Positions 43,319-52,727 are shown, counted from the stretch's first letter. The stretch: DNA of 64,000 bases from Parabacteroides hominis (GCF_014287585.1 NZ_JACOOJ010000003.1:62001-126000); one strand, 5' to 3'. Notes: a model not told the origin generated them from the letters alone. Numbers and translations are program-made.

Positions 43319-44416
43319 TTACTTCAGGTTATCAATCGACACTTTCATTCCCGTCCGAAGCTGCATCACGCCGGAAGTAATCACCGTATCGCCCACGCTC
43401 AATCCTTTCAAGACCTGCACCTGGCTCTCCGTGCGAAGACCGAGGATGATCTCGGCAGGCTCCGCCACTCCGCTCTTATACAGATAAACGATATTCTTTC
43501 CCATTTCCGGGATCAACGCTTCGCTGGGGATCGCCAACGCATCTTTTATCTCACGACGGGTAATTTCGACAGAGGTATAACGTCCCGGCACGATCGATTC
43601 GTCCCGGTTCGGATAGGTCGCACGCACTTTCAGCGAACGGGTTGCCTCGTCGATTTTACTTTCCACCGCATAGACAGTCGCTTTGTAATCCTGCATCATG
43701 CCGACAGACGAATTCATCCTGAATACGATCGGCGTACCGTCCTTTATATCCGCAGAGTACCGTTCGGGAACGGAAAATTCGATTTTCAGAGGAGAGATCT
43801 TTGTCAATTTAGTGATAACGGTCGAAGGGGAGGCATAGGCGCCTTCACTGACATTCCGAAGGCCGATGATCCCGTCAAAGGGCGCCCGAAGCTCGGTCTG
43901 GGCGATATTCGCTTTCACCAGTTCGATATCCGCCATCAGCTTTTCATATTCGGTCGCCACCTGTTCATAGGCTTCCTGACTGACTGCGTCCTTTTCCAAA
44001 AGCGTATGCTGGCGATAGACGCGGTCTTTGGCCAAAGGGACTTGCGCCTCCAGCTTTTTCAGCTCCGCCTGTAACGGTTTATCATTGATTTTAGCAAGCA
44101 GGTCGCCGGCTTTCACATGCGTGCCTTCCGTAAAATAGATAGCCACGATCTTGCCCGACGATTCGAACGAGAGGTCTACCTCTTCATCGGGGATCGTACT
44201 GCCGGTTACAATGGTCTTATCGGTAAGGGACTGATATTTCAGCACTTCCGCATTAATATTCAAAACTTGTTTCCGAACTTGGCTTCCGGCAGGCGGAACC
44301 ACTTCGGCAGCATCTTTGGATGCTTTCATACGGCTTTTAATCTGCGGGTAAACGATCATTCCGGCAATCATCAAAACAATCACGGCTGTCACGCCCCACT
44401 TCACTCTTTTCGTCAT
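43319..44416 (-). CDS. RND efflux periplasmic adaptor (membrane-fusion protein)
   Basis: A 365-residue protein anchored by one N-terminal helix (about 8-25). The lipoyl-like domain shows SGKIVAIYFTEGTHVKAGDLLAKIND and its partner half ELRAPFDGIIGLRNVSEGAY, separated by a coiled-coil hairpin (about 130-185). Beta-barrel and membrane-proximal domains follow. It links the RND pump to the TolC-like channel and is the first gene of this operon. No regulator of the TetR or MarR type lies beside it, unlike many such operons; the AraC-type gene at the far end is the only one nearby. Confidence 0.93.
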   Translation of the reverse strand: MTKRVKWGVTAVIVLMIAGMIVYPQIKSRMKASKDAAEVVPPAGSQVRKQVLNINAEVLKYQSLTDKTIVTGSTIPDEEVDLSFESSGKIVAIYFTEGTHVKAGDLLAKINDKPLQAELKKLEAQVPLAKDRVYRQHTLLEKDAVSQEAYEQVATEYEKLMADIELVKANIAQTELRAPFDGIIGLRNVSEGAYASPSTVITKLTKISPLKIEFSVPERYSADIKDGTPIVFRMNSSVGMMQDYKATVYAVESKIDEATRSLKVRATYPNRDESIVPGRYTSVEITRREIKDALAIPSEALIPEMGKNIVYLYKSGVAEPAEIILGLRTESQVQVLKGLSVGDTVITSGVMQLRTGMKVSIDNLK

Positions 44417-44544
44417 ATTTTTCCAGGTATTCTACTTAAAAACACTTATCGACATGTAAATATATACAAGTACGCGAAATTATAGACGAATTAGGAGCAA
44501 AAAGGTTTAATCTTTTGCACTTTTTTTAAAGATGGCTACAAAGA

Positions 44545-46458
44545 TCAAGGGAGATTCGTGACAAAATATTGAACTCCTTCCCGGCAAAAAAAGATTTGTT
44601 CTTCTTTTCCTTTAGTCAGATTCCTTAACCAAAACAGAGCATTTGCCGGAACATCGTAATATAAGACTCGCTCCTTTGCCTTTTGTTTTCCCAATGAAAT
44701 CCAGCCATTTATCCCATTATTGTAAAATAATTCATACTCATCACCGGGCCATATATAATTGTCATCATTACGGGGACAAAGCAAGATTTTTTTCACAGAG
44801 ACTTCTTTCCCTAAATCAAATAACAGATGACAAGTCGTATCCTGAGATTCGAAAAAAGACAATATTTCTTTATCGTTTATTTTATCAATCGAATTAGCAG
44901 GATGAAGCGGCACAAGATCATTTATGACTTTTGCAGGAATTTCTTTTTTCATGTCCAAATCTTCCCAAAAGGCGATTTCGGCCAGTTCTATCGAACGTTC
45001 CAATGGTGAATTATATCGTATATAGCGTACCAAGGACGTATCTGATGACACAAATTCATGATAATTGGAAGTTAGCGTATCTTGTAATGCAAGCAATTGT
45101 CTTGGATTCCTGAACGACAAATTCTTGCTTCCTTCAATCCTAACTCCAATGATATACCGATACAAAAAAGCTTTTATTCCTTTAACCAATGACATTTTAC
45201 GATGAAGCGCCGCCCGTTCTGTATGTTTCGTTTCAGGGATAAAAGGGTGTATTGTATCTTGTGTATACAAAAAAGGATAACCAGCCATTTTCAAAGTATC
45301 ACTATCCGAATACAAGGTTTGATAAATTAAATTTTGCTCTACGTTATGGAAGGTTACGTTTCCTCCCATATTTTCTCCTACATCTATAGGAATCCATCCG
45401 TTCGGACTGAATACTCCTAAATAAATATAAGGTTCCTTCACCTCCACTTCTACCGTTATTTTATTTGTCCCTATGTAATCAGTTGTCGCATCTTTTATAA
45501 ATCGGTTTTTAAATAATGGAGGGACATTTCTCCGACTCGTTATACCTTCAATCGCCTCTTTTTGCATGCCGAAGCATTGCCGGTAGATCTTCCCTTTTTT
45601 TCGTCCATCTCCCTTCATGTTATTATCCATCTCGTACCAACTTGTCCAAAAAGGATAGAACACCCCATTCTTTCCTCTTACCACATTCCACTGATGGCTT
45701 CCTTGATACTCGGGAGAATAGACAAACATGTCGACTGTGCCCGGAATGCCGCAAGCCCGCATTGCGTAAACAGCCCGATCGCATATCTCACGGCAGAAAC
45801 CGACATGATGCTCCAATAAAAAGTGGGCACTTAAATGCGGCATGTCAAAATTCACCGTATAAAAAAATTCCTTCTTGCTTAATTCTTTCGATAAGGCGTT
45901 ACATGCTCGCAATGGATCCGTACAATTACTCAAAGAATCGAGGGCAGAAAAGTAAACTTCGAAATAATTCTGTCTCCAATTGCTCAACGGTTCGTCATCA
46001 ATTCGGTAAGGCAAGATCAACTCGCAAAAATCCTCAAAAGGCAGATCCTGATTCCAGGGACGTTCTTTCCACATTTTGAACGATAAATCTATATTCTCTA
46101 TCAGATAATCAGCTTTAATAATATGGGCATCATATATTTTGGGGAGGGAATACAAAGATTGTTTTGTCCATTTCCGAAGAATGGAATCATCTATGAAATG
46201 TTTCTGTTCGGCTGTTATCAAAATTTTCTGAATCGAATCCAGCCGCCATCCTTCATATCCGTAATACCGGGGCATATTACGGATCAGAAAACGGGCTGCT
46301 TCCAGTTTCTGAGAATCTTCTGCATAATAATCCAATACCTTTTCAAGTTCTTTACGATTTTCTCCTGCGAAATCCAATGCATAAGCCAATTGCCTTTCCT
46401 CGAAACTTCGACAAGAATAAAAGAAATAACATAGTAGAAAAAAGATAAAGTATTTCAT
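44545..46458 (-). CDS. transglutaminase-like lipoprotein of the NVEALA locus
   Basis: A 637-residue lipoprotein (lipobox-like FFYSC near residue 16). The transglutaminase-core region around 215-290 has a Cys in HHVGFCREICDRAVYAMRA and a His in GSHQWNVVRGKNGVFYPF, both in the expected order. The C-terminal ~130 residues (NDKEILSFFESQDT through YDVPANALFWLRNL) look like a discoidin-type beta-sandwich. The gene is A+T-rich compared with dapB or the por genes. It is the last of a set running from the NVEALA peptide through DUF4221 and a CxxC lipoprotein, 11 bases after the latter. The activity could be a peptidase or amidase on the exported peptide, but that is only an idea. Confidence 0.8.
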   Translation of the reverse strand: MKYFIFFLLCYFFYSCRSFEERQLAYALDFAGENRKELEKVLDYYAEDSQKLEAARFLIRNMPRYYGYEGWRLDSIQKILITAEQKHFIDDSILRKWTKQSLYSLPKIYDAHIIKADYLIENIDLSFKMWKERPWNQDLPFEDFCELILPYRIDDEPLSNWRQNYFEVYFSALDSLSNCTDPLRACNALSKELSKKEFFYTVNFDMPHLSAHFLLEHHVGFCREICDRAVYAMRACGIPGTVDMFVYSPEYQGSHQWNVVRGKNGVFYPFWTSWYEMDNNMKGDGRKKGKIYRQCFGMQKEAIEGITSRRNVPPLFKNRFIKDATTDYIGTNKITVEVEVKEPYIYLGVFSPNGWIPIDVGENMGGNVTFHNVEQNLIYQTLYSDSDTLKMAGYPFLYTQDTIHPFIPETKHTERAALHRKMSLVKGIKAFLYRYIIGVRIEGSKNLSFRNPRQLLALQDTLTSNYHEFVSSDTSLVRYIRYNSPLERSIELAEIAFWEDLDMKKEIPAKVINDLVPLHPANSIDKINDKEILSFFESQDTTCHLLFDLGKEVSVKKILLCPRNDDNYIWPGDEYELFYNNGINGWISLGKQKAKERVLYYDVPANALFWLRNLTKGKEEQIFFCREGVQYFVTNLP

Positions 46459-46469
46459 TTTAGCTAATA

Positions 46470-46907
46470 TCAGTCTTTCGGAGGATATTTTTCCCGCAGG
46501 AAAACGTGATCCTTTAATGCTACCACTTTTTTATCTTTTATCACGGCGACGATAGGATAGATCGATTCTTGAAATTTCTCAAAATAAAACTTGTTATCAT
46601 TGTCTATCAAGACATTTTTTCTTTGCAAGTTATCTTTCCCCAAACGTATGCGTAAATCCTTCTTTGATATGACACGAGTAAATATAAATAGTATCTCCTC
46701 ATGATCATTATATTCCTTAAAGAAATATTCCGCATCAGAGATACAGCCTGTACAGCCGGAATTAGGTATCAGCATGATATATTGATACCTAACGGCTGCC
46801 GTATCCAAATAATTATCAAAACCTTTCTTCACCGCTTGTTCAAAGCTTGTCGGCTGACAGCCGATAAACAATAACAGACCTAAAATATAAAAGATTGCTT
46901 TATTCAT
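46470..46907 (-). CDS. small lipoprotein with a CxxC motif (thioredoxin-like)
   Basis: A 145-residue lipoprotein (lipobox LFIGC near residue 17). The sequence YIMLIPNSGCTGCISDAEYFF places a CTGC motif at the start of a helix, after a strand, as in thioredoxin-fold redox proteins. FYFEKFQESIYPIVAVIKD supplies the cis-Pro-like segment expected later in the fold. It is short for TlpA. It starts 8 bases inside the end of the DUF4221 gene and is followed after 11 bases by the transglutaminase-like gene, so the three are translated together. A role in handling cysteines of the NVEALA peptide is tempting but unproven. Confidence 0.75.
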   Translation of the reverse strand: MNKAIFYILGLLLFIGCQPTSFEQAVKKGFDNYLDTAAVRYQYIMLIPNSGCTGCISDAEYFFKEYNDHEEILFIFTRVISKKDLRIRLGKDNLQRKNVLIDNDNKFYFEKFQESIYPIVAVIKDKKVVALKDHVFLREKYPPKD

Positions 46908-48057
46908 GGATGTCCACCTTAAATTGATAAAATGTCATTAGATCATCATTGTCAGTCATAACCTGAATGTTTAATCCCTCTTTTGAAACAAAAGAATTAG
47001 AATAACGTAAATTTACGTCTTCTGGTAACAGTCCTTCTCCTACATAATTAAAATTCCCGTCTAAAACGATCAGTCCTAAAGGTTGCCATTTATCATTACC
47101 TTCTTTTAATGGTAAACAAAACAAGCGATAATACAAATCTCGATATTTATCATAAATAATATTTCGATAAGAAGGCGTCGAGAAGAACCATCTTTTCGTA
47201 CGATTATCATCCAATTGTGTCTTTAATTCCTTTTTTTGGTCAAAGGCTTTTATTTCAGGGATCATGGAACTGCCAGCGTAAAACTTACGTTGCTCTCTGC
47301 TATCCAACGAATAGACGTATATATTATGATCTTGAGGAAAACTGACAATCACATTTTTCTTATCCTTATTCACATCAAAATAAGGCATTTTGAAAAAGCC
47401 ACCACCCCAATTATACTTTATGTATTGTTCAGGATAATTATTGGCAAAAAAGATTGTATCTTTTTGAAAATCATAGATTGTAGTAACTGGACTGTTCGTT
47501 ATAGTTTGGGCTGTCGTTTCGGCTCCCATAAAGCCTCCGAAAACTAATTCTTTATCTAAGTATATCATCGGACTATTTGTTTGTAGCCAAGGATAAGCAG
47601 GCATAAATTCAGCTCTGTTAAAACCATCCATAGGCAAACGTCGTTTCCAGTTCACGACGGAACGATCATTTGTCAAATAGATTGTCATTCCCCAATAATT
47701 ATATACGAATATACTATCCGGGTTCAAATAGTTAAATCCTTGTATTTCTCCGACACCGTTATTACCTTCTTTTTCGTACATAATTTTCTTAATAAACTCT
47801 TTACGGGCATAATCGAAAAAATAAATTGAATTATTATGCGTATTTAAAGTTAATAACATATCTGTAACTGTATTTTCATCAAAATACTGCATATATGGAA
47901 TCAATGCAGATGTCTCATCATCAATAGGAATATCCACTTTTGCTTTTAATTCAATTGTACATCTATTTTCAACTTTATTCCACTGCTCATTCTTTACAGT
48001 TTCTTTATTACAAGAAATACAAAATATAATTGCACTTAAAAATATTATTTTTTTCAT
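46900..48057 (-). CDS. DUF4221-type beta-propeller lipoprotein
   Basis: A 385-residue lipoprotein (lipobox CISC near residue 16). The remainder is repeated beta-sheet of the type seen in DUF4221 and 6-bladed propeller proteins of Bacteroidales (DMLLTLNTHNNSIYFFDYAR, LNPDSIFVYNYWGMTIYL, NVIVSFPQDHNIYVYSLDS). These genes occur next to NVEALA peptide genes, as here. Function unknown; surface display or binding of the peptide is a reasonable guess. The gene is A+T-rich. It begins 111 bases after the NVEALA gene, a gap filled by a hairpin element. Confidence 0.8.
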   Translation of the reverse strand: MKKIIFLSAIIFCISCNKETVKNEQWNKVENRCTIELKAKVDIPIDDETSALIPYMQYFDENTVTDMLLTLNTHNNSIYFFDYARKEFIKKIMYEKEGNNGVGEIQGFNYLNPDSIFVYNYWGMTIYLTNDRSVVNWKRRLPMDGFNRAEFMPAYPWLQTNSPMIYLDKELVFGGFMGAETTAQTITNSPVTTIYDFQKDTIFFANNYPEQYIKYNWGGGFFKMPYFDVNKDKKNVIVSFPQDHNIYVYSLDSREQRKFYAGSSMIPEIKAFDQKKELKTQLDDNRTKRWFFSTPSYRNIIYDKYRDLYYRLFCLPLKEGNDKWQPLGLIVLDGNFNYVGEGLLPEDVNLRYSNSFVSKEGLNIQVMTDNDDLMTFYQFKVDIHE

Positions 48058-48077
48058 CTGCGTTCAATAAGATTAAA

Positions 48078-48161
48078 GAGAGTGCCAAAACTCTATTTTG
48101 TCATAGCAACTCCGATCTTGGATCAAGTCCGAGATGACAGGATAGTGAATTTTGACACCTC
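48078..48161. repeat. short inverted-repeat element between the NVEALA and DUF4221 genes
   Basis: The ends GAGAGTGCCAAAA and TTTTGACACCTC are imperfect inverted repeats, with an inner CTTG-GAT-CAAG palindrome. The ends resemble those of the element at 20431-20575, suggesting one family. Confidence 0.5.
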
Positions 48162-48168
48162 TTTTCAA

Positions 48169-48423
48169 CTAAAAATTATCCTGCCCTGTGCCATAACAAT
48201 TTTTACTATCAAACCAATCAGCTCTTGCACAGACAGACCCATCTGAAGGATTAACACATTGAGTACAATGGCCTGTATCATGTGAGCCATTACTCTTACA
48301 AATAGATTCCAACTTTGCCATAGCTTCCAAACCAAAGAAGCCTGTAAACAAAACTTTCGTTTCATTTATTCCTACATTCCATACTGCTGCCGAAGCAACT
48401 GCAACAATTACTCCGATTTTCAA
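48169..48423 (-). CDS. NVEALA-family secreted peptide precursor
   Basis: An 84-residue precursor when read from TTG at 48423. It has a hydrophobic leader (IGVIVAVASAAVWNVGIN), then FFGLEAMAKLES in the place of the family's NVEALA core, and a Cys-rich C-terminus (five Cys within about 45 residues: ESIC, GHC, TQC, SVC, KNC). The NVEALA family is a set of small exported Bacteroidales peptides of unknown function. The start is uncertain: the frame continues upstream through KKKNVLKIG, the usual family start, but that frame has no ATG because of a 10-A run at 48431-48440. Translation may begin at TTG or at the non-standard ATT at 48444. Confidence 0.72.
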   Translation of the reverse strand: MKIGVIVAVASAAVWNVGINETKVLFTGFFGLEAMAKLESICKSNGSHDTGHCTQCVNPSDGSVCARADWFDSKNCYGTGQDNF

Positions 48424-48535
48424 TACATTCTTTTTTTTTTCAATCCTTTATAAAGTGAATAAATATATTTTCTTTTAAAAGACAGCAAGGGCCTTCACAG
48501 GCGCCTGCTGTCCGACACAAATTACGTTGAAAATC

Positions 48536-50590
48536 TTAATCTTCCGTGATAACGGAGAATTCAGCAATTCCAACACGTTTCACGTTATCTACTATGCGTG
48601 TTGCCTTAAAAACTAATTTTTGGCCTTTGACAGGCGCAAAGCGTATTTCTTGTTCGATCGGGTTATGTTTGATGTTCGAGAACTCACCGGAAGCTACGAC
48701 TTTGCCGTCCACCAGCAATTGGTAGTTCGAGATATGCCCCTGTGAGTCGCGCCCTTGGTTAGGAGTATAGATAAAACCGCTGATCGTGTGAGGTGCAGCC
48801 AGTTCCACCGCTATTTCATTCTTGCCTTCGGGCAGATAATAGGTAGAATAGCCATTCCCGTCAAACATGAGATTCGTCCGTTCGTCAACGGGACTAACCA
48901 CCTTATAGTCGGCAGCCGGCAAATCAAAATGGCGAATAGCAACAGGGCCGGTTTTACCGGACTGGGCGTCGTAAGTAATCGCCTTGACAGTTCCTTTCTT
49001 GTCGAGTGTGAATGGGGCTTCATATTTTGCAGACTGCGCCGTCGGCTCCGTTCCGTCTGTCGTATAATAAATATCAGCTCCTTCGCTTTCCACGTCTATG
49101 CGTACTTCATTCTTCGTATTCCGCATGATACGCGGCTGTTCCAACAGCGGGGGAGCCAGGAAAGCTGCCACGTTATTGATGCACAACGGCCCTTTTGCCT
49201 CCGTGAAATGGATGCGCAAAGCATCAGCCGAAGTCGTCTTGAAACGGACGAGACGTTTGTAGCCCACTGTCGAAAGCGTATCGGCAGTTTCCACCGGCAA
49301 CCATTTACCCTCTTTTTCCACTTCTATGGCAAAGGCGCATACACGTTGTCCGAGCGGGATATACTCCTGGATCATCACCCGGTTGAGCGAAGTACCCGCC
49401 GGCAGCGGAAAAGTGAGCGAGCCTGACGTTACACCATCGGAAGTAGCCCAGTAAGAGTCCCAACTCTCATCCGTCACATTCGACGCCTTATAAGCGCCGC
49501 CACGGGTTTCGCTCGCTTTTGGCTTGACGCCGGCCAACAGGTTATCTTTCAACTCTGCCTGGATCGTATGATACCAGTCGACGGCACGTGCCGAATCGAC
49601 CGGATGAATCTGTCCGCTCAATGCCACAGGGAAGTTCAGCAGGAAGTTGGCATTATGTCCCACGCTGCGGTAATACAGGTCGACCAGATTCGGAACGGTG
49701 CGCACCTGATGATCTTCACGATGGTGATAGAACCACCCCGGACGAATGGAGACGTCACATTCTCCGGGCAACCACTGATTCCCGTCTTTCATTCCCCATT
49801 GGTTCTGAGTATAATGGGTTTCCTTATCCAGAGAATAAGGCGACCAGTTCGTTTCGCCAGCCCAACCGGACTCGTTGCCGATCCAGCGGATATCGGGAAC
49901 CGTACCGCCGAAGATCATCGCTCCCGGATGTTTCGACTTGATCATTTCGCGTGCCTCCTCATAGCCATAATAGGTTTTCGGATCGATCGAACGCGTTTCG
50001 TTCGTTCCGCCGTACCAGCCGTTTCCACCGTTCGCCCCGTCAAACCAGAATTCGAACAGCGGGCCGTAATTGGAAGTCAGTTCGTCGATCTGCTCGTGAT
50101 AGGTTTTCTGGTATCCTTCCCGTCCGTATTCGGCATTGTGGCGGTCCCAGGGAGAGAGATAAAGTCCGAACTTCAAGCCGTACTTTTTGCAGGCATCAGA
50201 CAGTTCCCGAACCATATCACCCTTTCCGTTTTTATAAGGGGAGTTGGAGATATTATAATCGACGGTTTTTGTCGGCCAAAGGCAAAAGCCGTCATGATGC
50301 TTAGCTGTCAGGATCACCCCTTTCAGGCCGGCTGCCTTGATGATCCGCACCCATTGTTCGCAATCCAGGTCTGTCGGATTGAATGTTTCGGCAGGCGTAT
50401 TTCCGTACCCCCATTCCAAATCATTAAACGTATTCAACCCGAAATGCACAAATGCATAATTTTCCATTTTCTGCCACTCGATCTGTTCCGGCGTCGGAAC
50501 CGGCAAAACAGGTGCAGGCGGCTCCGCTTCCTTGCAGGAAAGGAACAGCCCGGCAAACATACCGGCGATTAAAAGATTCTTTGTGTTCAT
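48536..50590 (-). CDS. alpha-L-fucosidase (GH29) with C-terminal binding domains
   Basis: A 684-residue lipoprotein (lipobox LFLSC near residue 19) that should remove alpha-linked fucose from glycans at the cell surface or in the periplasm. The GH29 barrel spans about 35-345: YAFVHFGLNTFND, LTAKHHDGFCLWPT and the nucleophile region LFEFWFDGANGG. Then come a discoidin-like domain (about 350-470), a chitobiase C-terminal-like segment (GADIYYTTDGTEPT) and a second discoidin-like domain (about 560-680). Fucose capping is common on mucin and milk glycans. It stands alone between the NVEALA set and the DUF6057 set. Confidence 0.92.
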   Translation of the reverse strand: MNTKNLLIAGMFAGLFLSCKEAEPPAPVLPVPTPEQIEWQKMENYAFVHFGLNTFNDLEWGYGNTPAETFNPTDLDCEQWVRIIKAAGLKGVILTAKHHDGFCLWPTKTVDYNISNSPYKNGKGDMVRELSDACKKYGLKFGLYLSPWDRHNAEYGREGYQKTYHEQIDELTSNYGPLFEFWFDGANGGNGWYGGTNETRSIDPKTYYGYEEAREMIKSKHPGAMIFGGTVPDIRWIGNESGWAGETNWSPYSLDKETHYTQNQWGMKDGNQWLPGECDVSIRPGWFYHHREDHQVRTVPNLVDLYYRSVGHNANFLLNFPVALSGQIHPVDSARAVDWYHTIQAELKDNLLAGVKPKASETRGGAYKASNVTDESWDSYWATSDGVTSGSLTFPLPAGTSLNRVMIQEYIPLGQRVCAFAIEVEKEGKWLPVETADTLSTVGYKRLVRFKTTSADALRIHFTEAKGPLCINNVAAFLAPPLLEQPRIMRNTKNEVRIDVESEGADIYYTTDGTEPTAQSAKYEAPFTLDKKGTVKAITYDAQSGKTGPVAIRHFDLPAADYKVVSPVDERTNLMFDGNGYSTYYLPEGKNEIAVELAAPHTISGFIYTPNQGRDSQGHISNYQLLVDGKVVASGEFSNIKHNPIEQEIRFAPVKGQKLVFKATRIVDNVKRVGIAEFSVITED

Positions 50591-50644
50591 ATTACTGTTT
50601 ATTACTATATGTTAGTTGTCAAATTATGTTTCCTTTTATCGTTC

Positions 50645-51253
50645 CTATTCATGGATAGCCTTCAAGTAGCCTTTACGAATATGTCCGCAAATATTATAAC
50701 CAAAATGAGGGGACCATAAAATATGGTTAACAAATGGAACATATTCGGTACAATAATTATATTCAAGATTTCCTTTTATATCCGTTATATCAATACTCAT
50801 CGACACTTTCTGCCCTTGCTTCAATTCGTCTCCCCCCATCTTCCGGAAATCGGACTTTTTAATACCAAAAGCATGATCGGCATAGTGGCATAATGTTTCG
50901 TTAGCCAGTTGTTGCTCGTCATCCGTAAGTACACCATCGCCATTCTTATCGAAATACTGAAGATAGCAGGCTCTAATCGTTTCCGTAATCGCATTCTGAT
51001 CTGTTCCCATTTCAGGTATACTAAACCATTCTTCCGCATCATCCGCATAGCAGAAAAACAAATACTCTAAATCATCACCTTCACTATAATAGCTCTTTTC
51101 GAAAAAGCAATCCACCCTCTCTAACGATTCAATCACTTGTCCTTTCCCATTGAAAAAGGGCTTGAAGCCGGGGTGGCATTCTTCGTCCCCACAGCTAACT
51201 ATGAAAAGACAGGATATTAATGAACTACATAAATAAATAAACCTCATTTTCAT
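50645..51253 (-). CDS. lipoprotein with an EF-hand-like loop, function unknown
   Basis: A 202-residue lipoprotein (lipobox FIVSCG near residue 20). It contains one canonical 12-residue EF-hand calcium loop, DKNGDGVLTDDE, near residue 100, and several Cys (CHPG, DCFF, FCYAD, ACYL, LCHY, YCTEY, NICGH). I do not recognise the family. It lies 13 bases after the CXXCH lipoprotein and 54 bases before the fucosidase, all on one strand. It is A+T-rich like the other genes of this stretch. Confidence 0.6.
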   Translation of the reverse strand: MKMRFIYLCSSLISCLFIVSCGDEECHPGFKPFFNGKGQVIESLERVDCFFEKSYYSEGDDLEYLFFCYADDAEEWFSIPEMGTDQNAITETIRACYLQYFDKNGDGVLTDDEQQLANETLCHYADHAFGIKKSDFRKMGGDELKQGQKVSMSIDITDIKGNLEYNYCTEYVPFVNHILWSPHFGYNICGHIRKGYLKAIHE

Positions 51254-51266
51254 AATTGTATTATAT

Positions 51267-52727
51267 TTATTTCATATTATTCACAAACTTCACTTTCCGA
51301 AGATTTCCCTCTTTTATTTGTGAAGCCAACTTATAGGTATCCGTTTTCACTTTGCCCTTGACAAATTCCGGGATGTTATACGATTTGGTGAGAAACGTAT
51401 AATAGTCCGTCGATTTTTGGGGTAAGACAAACGGTTTGGAGAGGACGCCGCCTTCACCGACGTGTGCGATGAAAGGACGTGTGTATAAGCCATCCAAGCG
51501 ACGGCTGCTGAATACTACCCACTTGCTGTTGGACGACCAGGAATGATAGCTGTCGGTATCGGGACTGTTTGCTTCTTCCGTCGGGACCTGTTCACCTGTG
51601 TCCAAGTCGAACATACACAGATCCGCGTCTTTATGCCAGATAGGGAACGTTCCGTAGGAAGTCGTTGTACAGAGCAGATATTTCCCGTCCGGGGAGACAC
51701 GGGGGAACAGGATGCTTCGCCCTTCTGTTTCCGCCTGAAAGATCGTGTCGACAACCGAACCGAACGTCCGGCTTTCCGGGTCGAAGGAGACGCGGCAAAG
51801 ACTATAGCGGAGGTCGCGCAATTGGCCTGGAACTTTCAATGCCGGGGCGGAACAGAAATAAAGCTCCTTCCCATCCGGCGAAAAGGTTGGGAACGTTTCA
51901 AAACGGCTTTTCGAGAACAAAGTTTGCGTTGTGACAATTTCCTGTTTCTCCACGTCGTAGACGACTACATCCGATGCCTTGTCATATACTTCCGTACGGT
52001 GCACTGGATGCGTGTCTTGCGTCGTATTGTTGACGGAAAAAGCAACAAACTTTCCGGAAGGATGCCAGGAAGGATAGACCAGGGCCGAGATCGTCTGGTC
52101 GGTTTTCGTATCGAGCGTTTCCACCCGGTCGCCATCCACCAATACGGTGCAGCCATACTTTGCACGGATATGGAACAGCATTTTATCCGGATCCTGCATG
52201 CAAAACGAATGACAGTTCATGCAATTATTATCCGTCAGGCGGTTTTCCAGAATCGGTTCCTGATCGAAAGAGGATAATTCGCGTTGATAGATTCCCATTT
52301 CATTCCATAGCTGGTAACCGGGATCGATCAGGCGGTAAGCGATATACGGATCGACCGGATCTTCGGAAACCCGGATATGAAACGGGAGAAAGGCATTCCA
52401 TTTCCCCTTTTCTTCTGTCAGGACAGATACCTCCACCTGTTTGCCTTTTGCCGCAGCTAATAACTTTTTCCAGTCTGCACCGGGAATGGAAAAGGCTCCG
52501 CCGGAGGCGTAAACGGCAAATGTATATCCTTCGGTCGTAAATACCGCACACGCTTTCCCATCCGTCCGTATGGCAAAATTCAAAGGAGCGATCGATTGCG
52601 GCACAGTCACACCGGTATAATCCGGATAGATGGCCGGCAGTTTCTCTATCTGCACGGAGACGGCAGGCGGCTGGTTGGAAGAGCATCCTACCAACAACAG
52701 GAATATGTAGAAAAACAATTGTTTCAT
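51267..52727 (-). CDS. WD40-like (PD40/TolB-type) lipoprotein with a CXXCH motif
   Basis: A 486-residue lipoprotein (lipobox LLVGC near residue 15). Residues ~200-440 contain beta-propeller repeats of the PD40/TolB kind (YPSWHPSGKFVAFSVNN, FPTFSPDGKELYFCSAP, FPRVSPDGKYLLCTTT, SYHSWSSNSKWVVFSSRR). Ahead of the propeller, near residue 172, is CMNCH, a c-type haem-binding signature (NNCMNCHSFCM). Similar Bacteroidales proteins have been labelled cytochrome c biogenesis proteins, which I doubt. Its start overlaps the stop of the DUF6057 gene as ATGA, so the two are translationally coupled and probably work together. Confidence 0.85.
   Translation of the reverse strand: MKQLFFYIFLLLVGCSSNQPPAVSVQIEKLPAIYPDYTGVTVPQSIAPLNFAIRTDGKACAVFTTEGYTFAVYASGGAFSIPGADWKKLLAAAKGKQVEVSVLTEEKGKWNAFLPFHIRVSEDPVDPYIAYRLIDPGYQLWNEMGIYQRELSSFDQEPILENRLTDNNCMNCHSFCMQDPDKMLFHIRAKYGCTVLVDGDRVETLDTKTDQTISALVYPSWHPSGKFVAFSVNNTTQDTHPVHRTEVYDKASDVVVYDVEKQEIVTTQTLFSKSRFETFPTFSPDGKELYFCSAPALKVPGQLRDLRYSLCRVSFDPESRTFGSVVDTIFQAETEGRSILFPRVSPDGKYLLCTTTSYGTFPIWHKDADLCMFDLDTGEQVPTEEANSPDTDSYHSWSSNSKWVVFSSRRLDGLYTRPFIAHVGEGGVLSKPFVLPQKSTDYYTFLTKSYNIPEFVKGKVKTDTYKLASQIKEGNLRKVKFVNNMK

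Noticed and set aside
41738..44074. Very long plus-strand frame (778 codons) opposite the RND pump and adaptor genes
   Set aside because: It is antisense to two clearly recognised genes and is His/Arg/Asp-rich, as mirror frames of such genes usually are.
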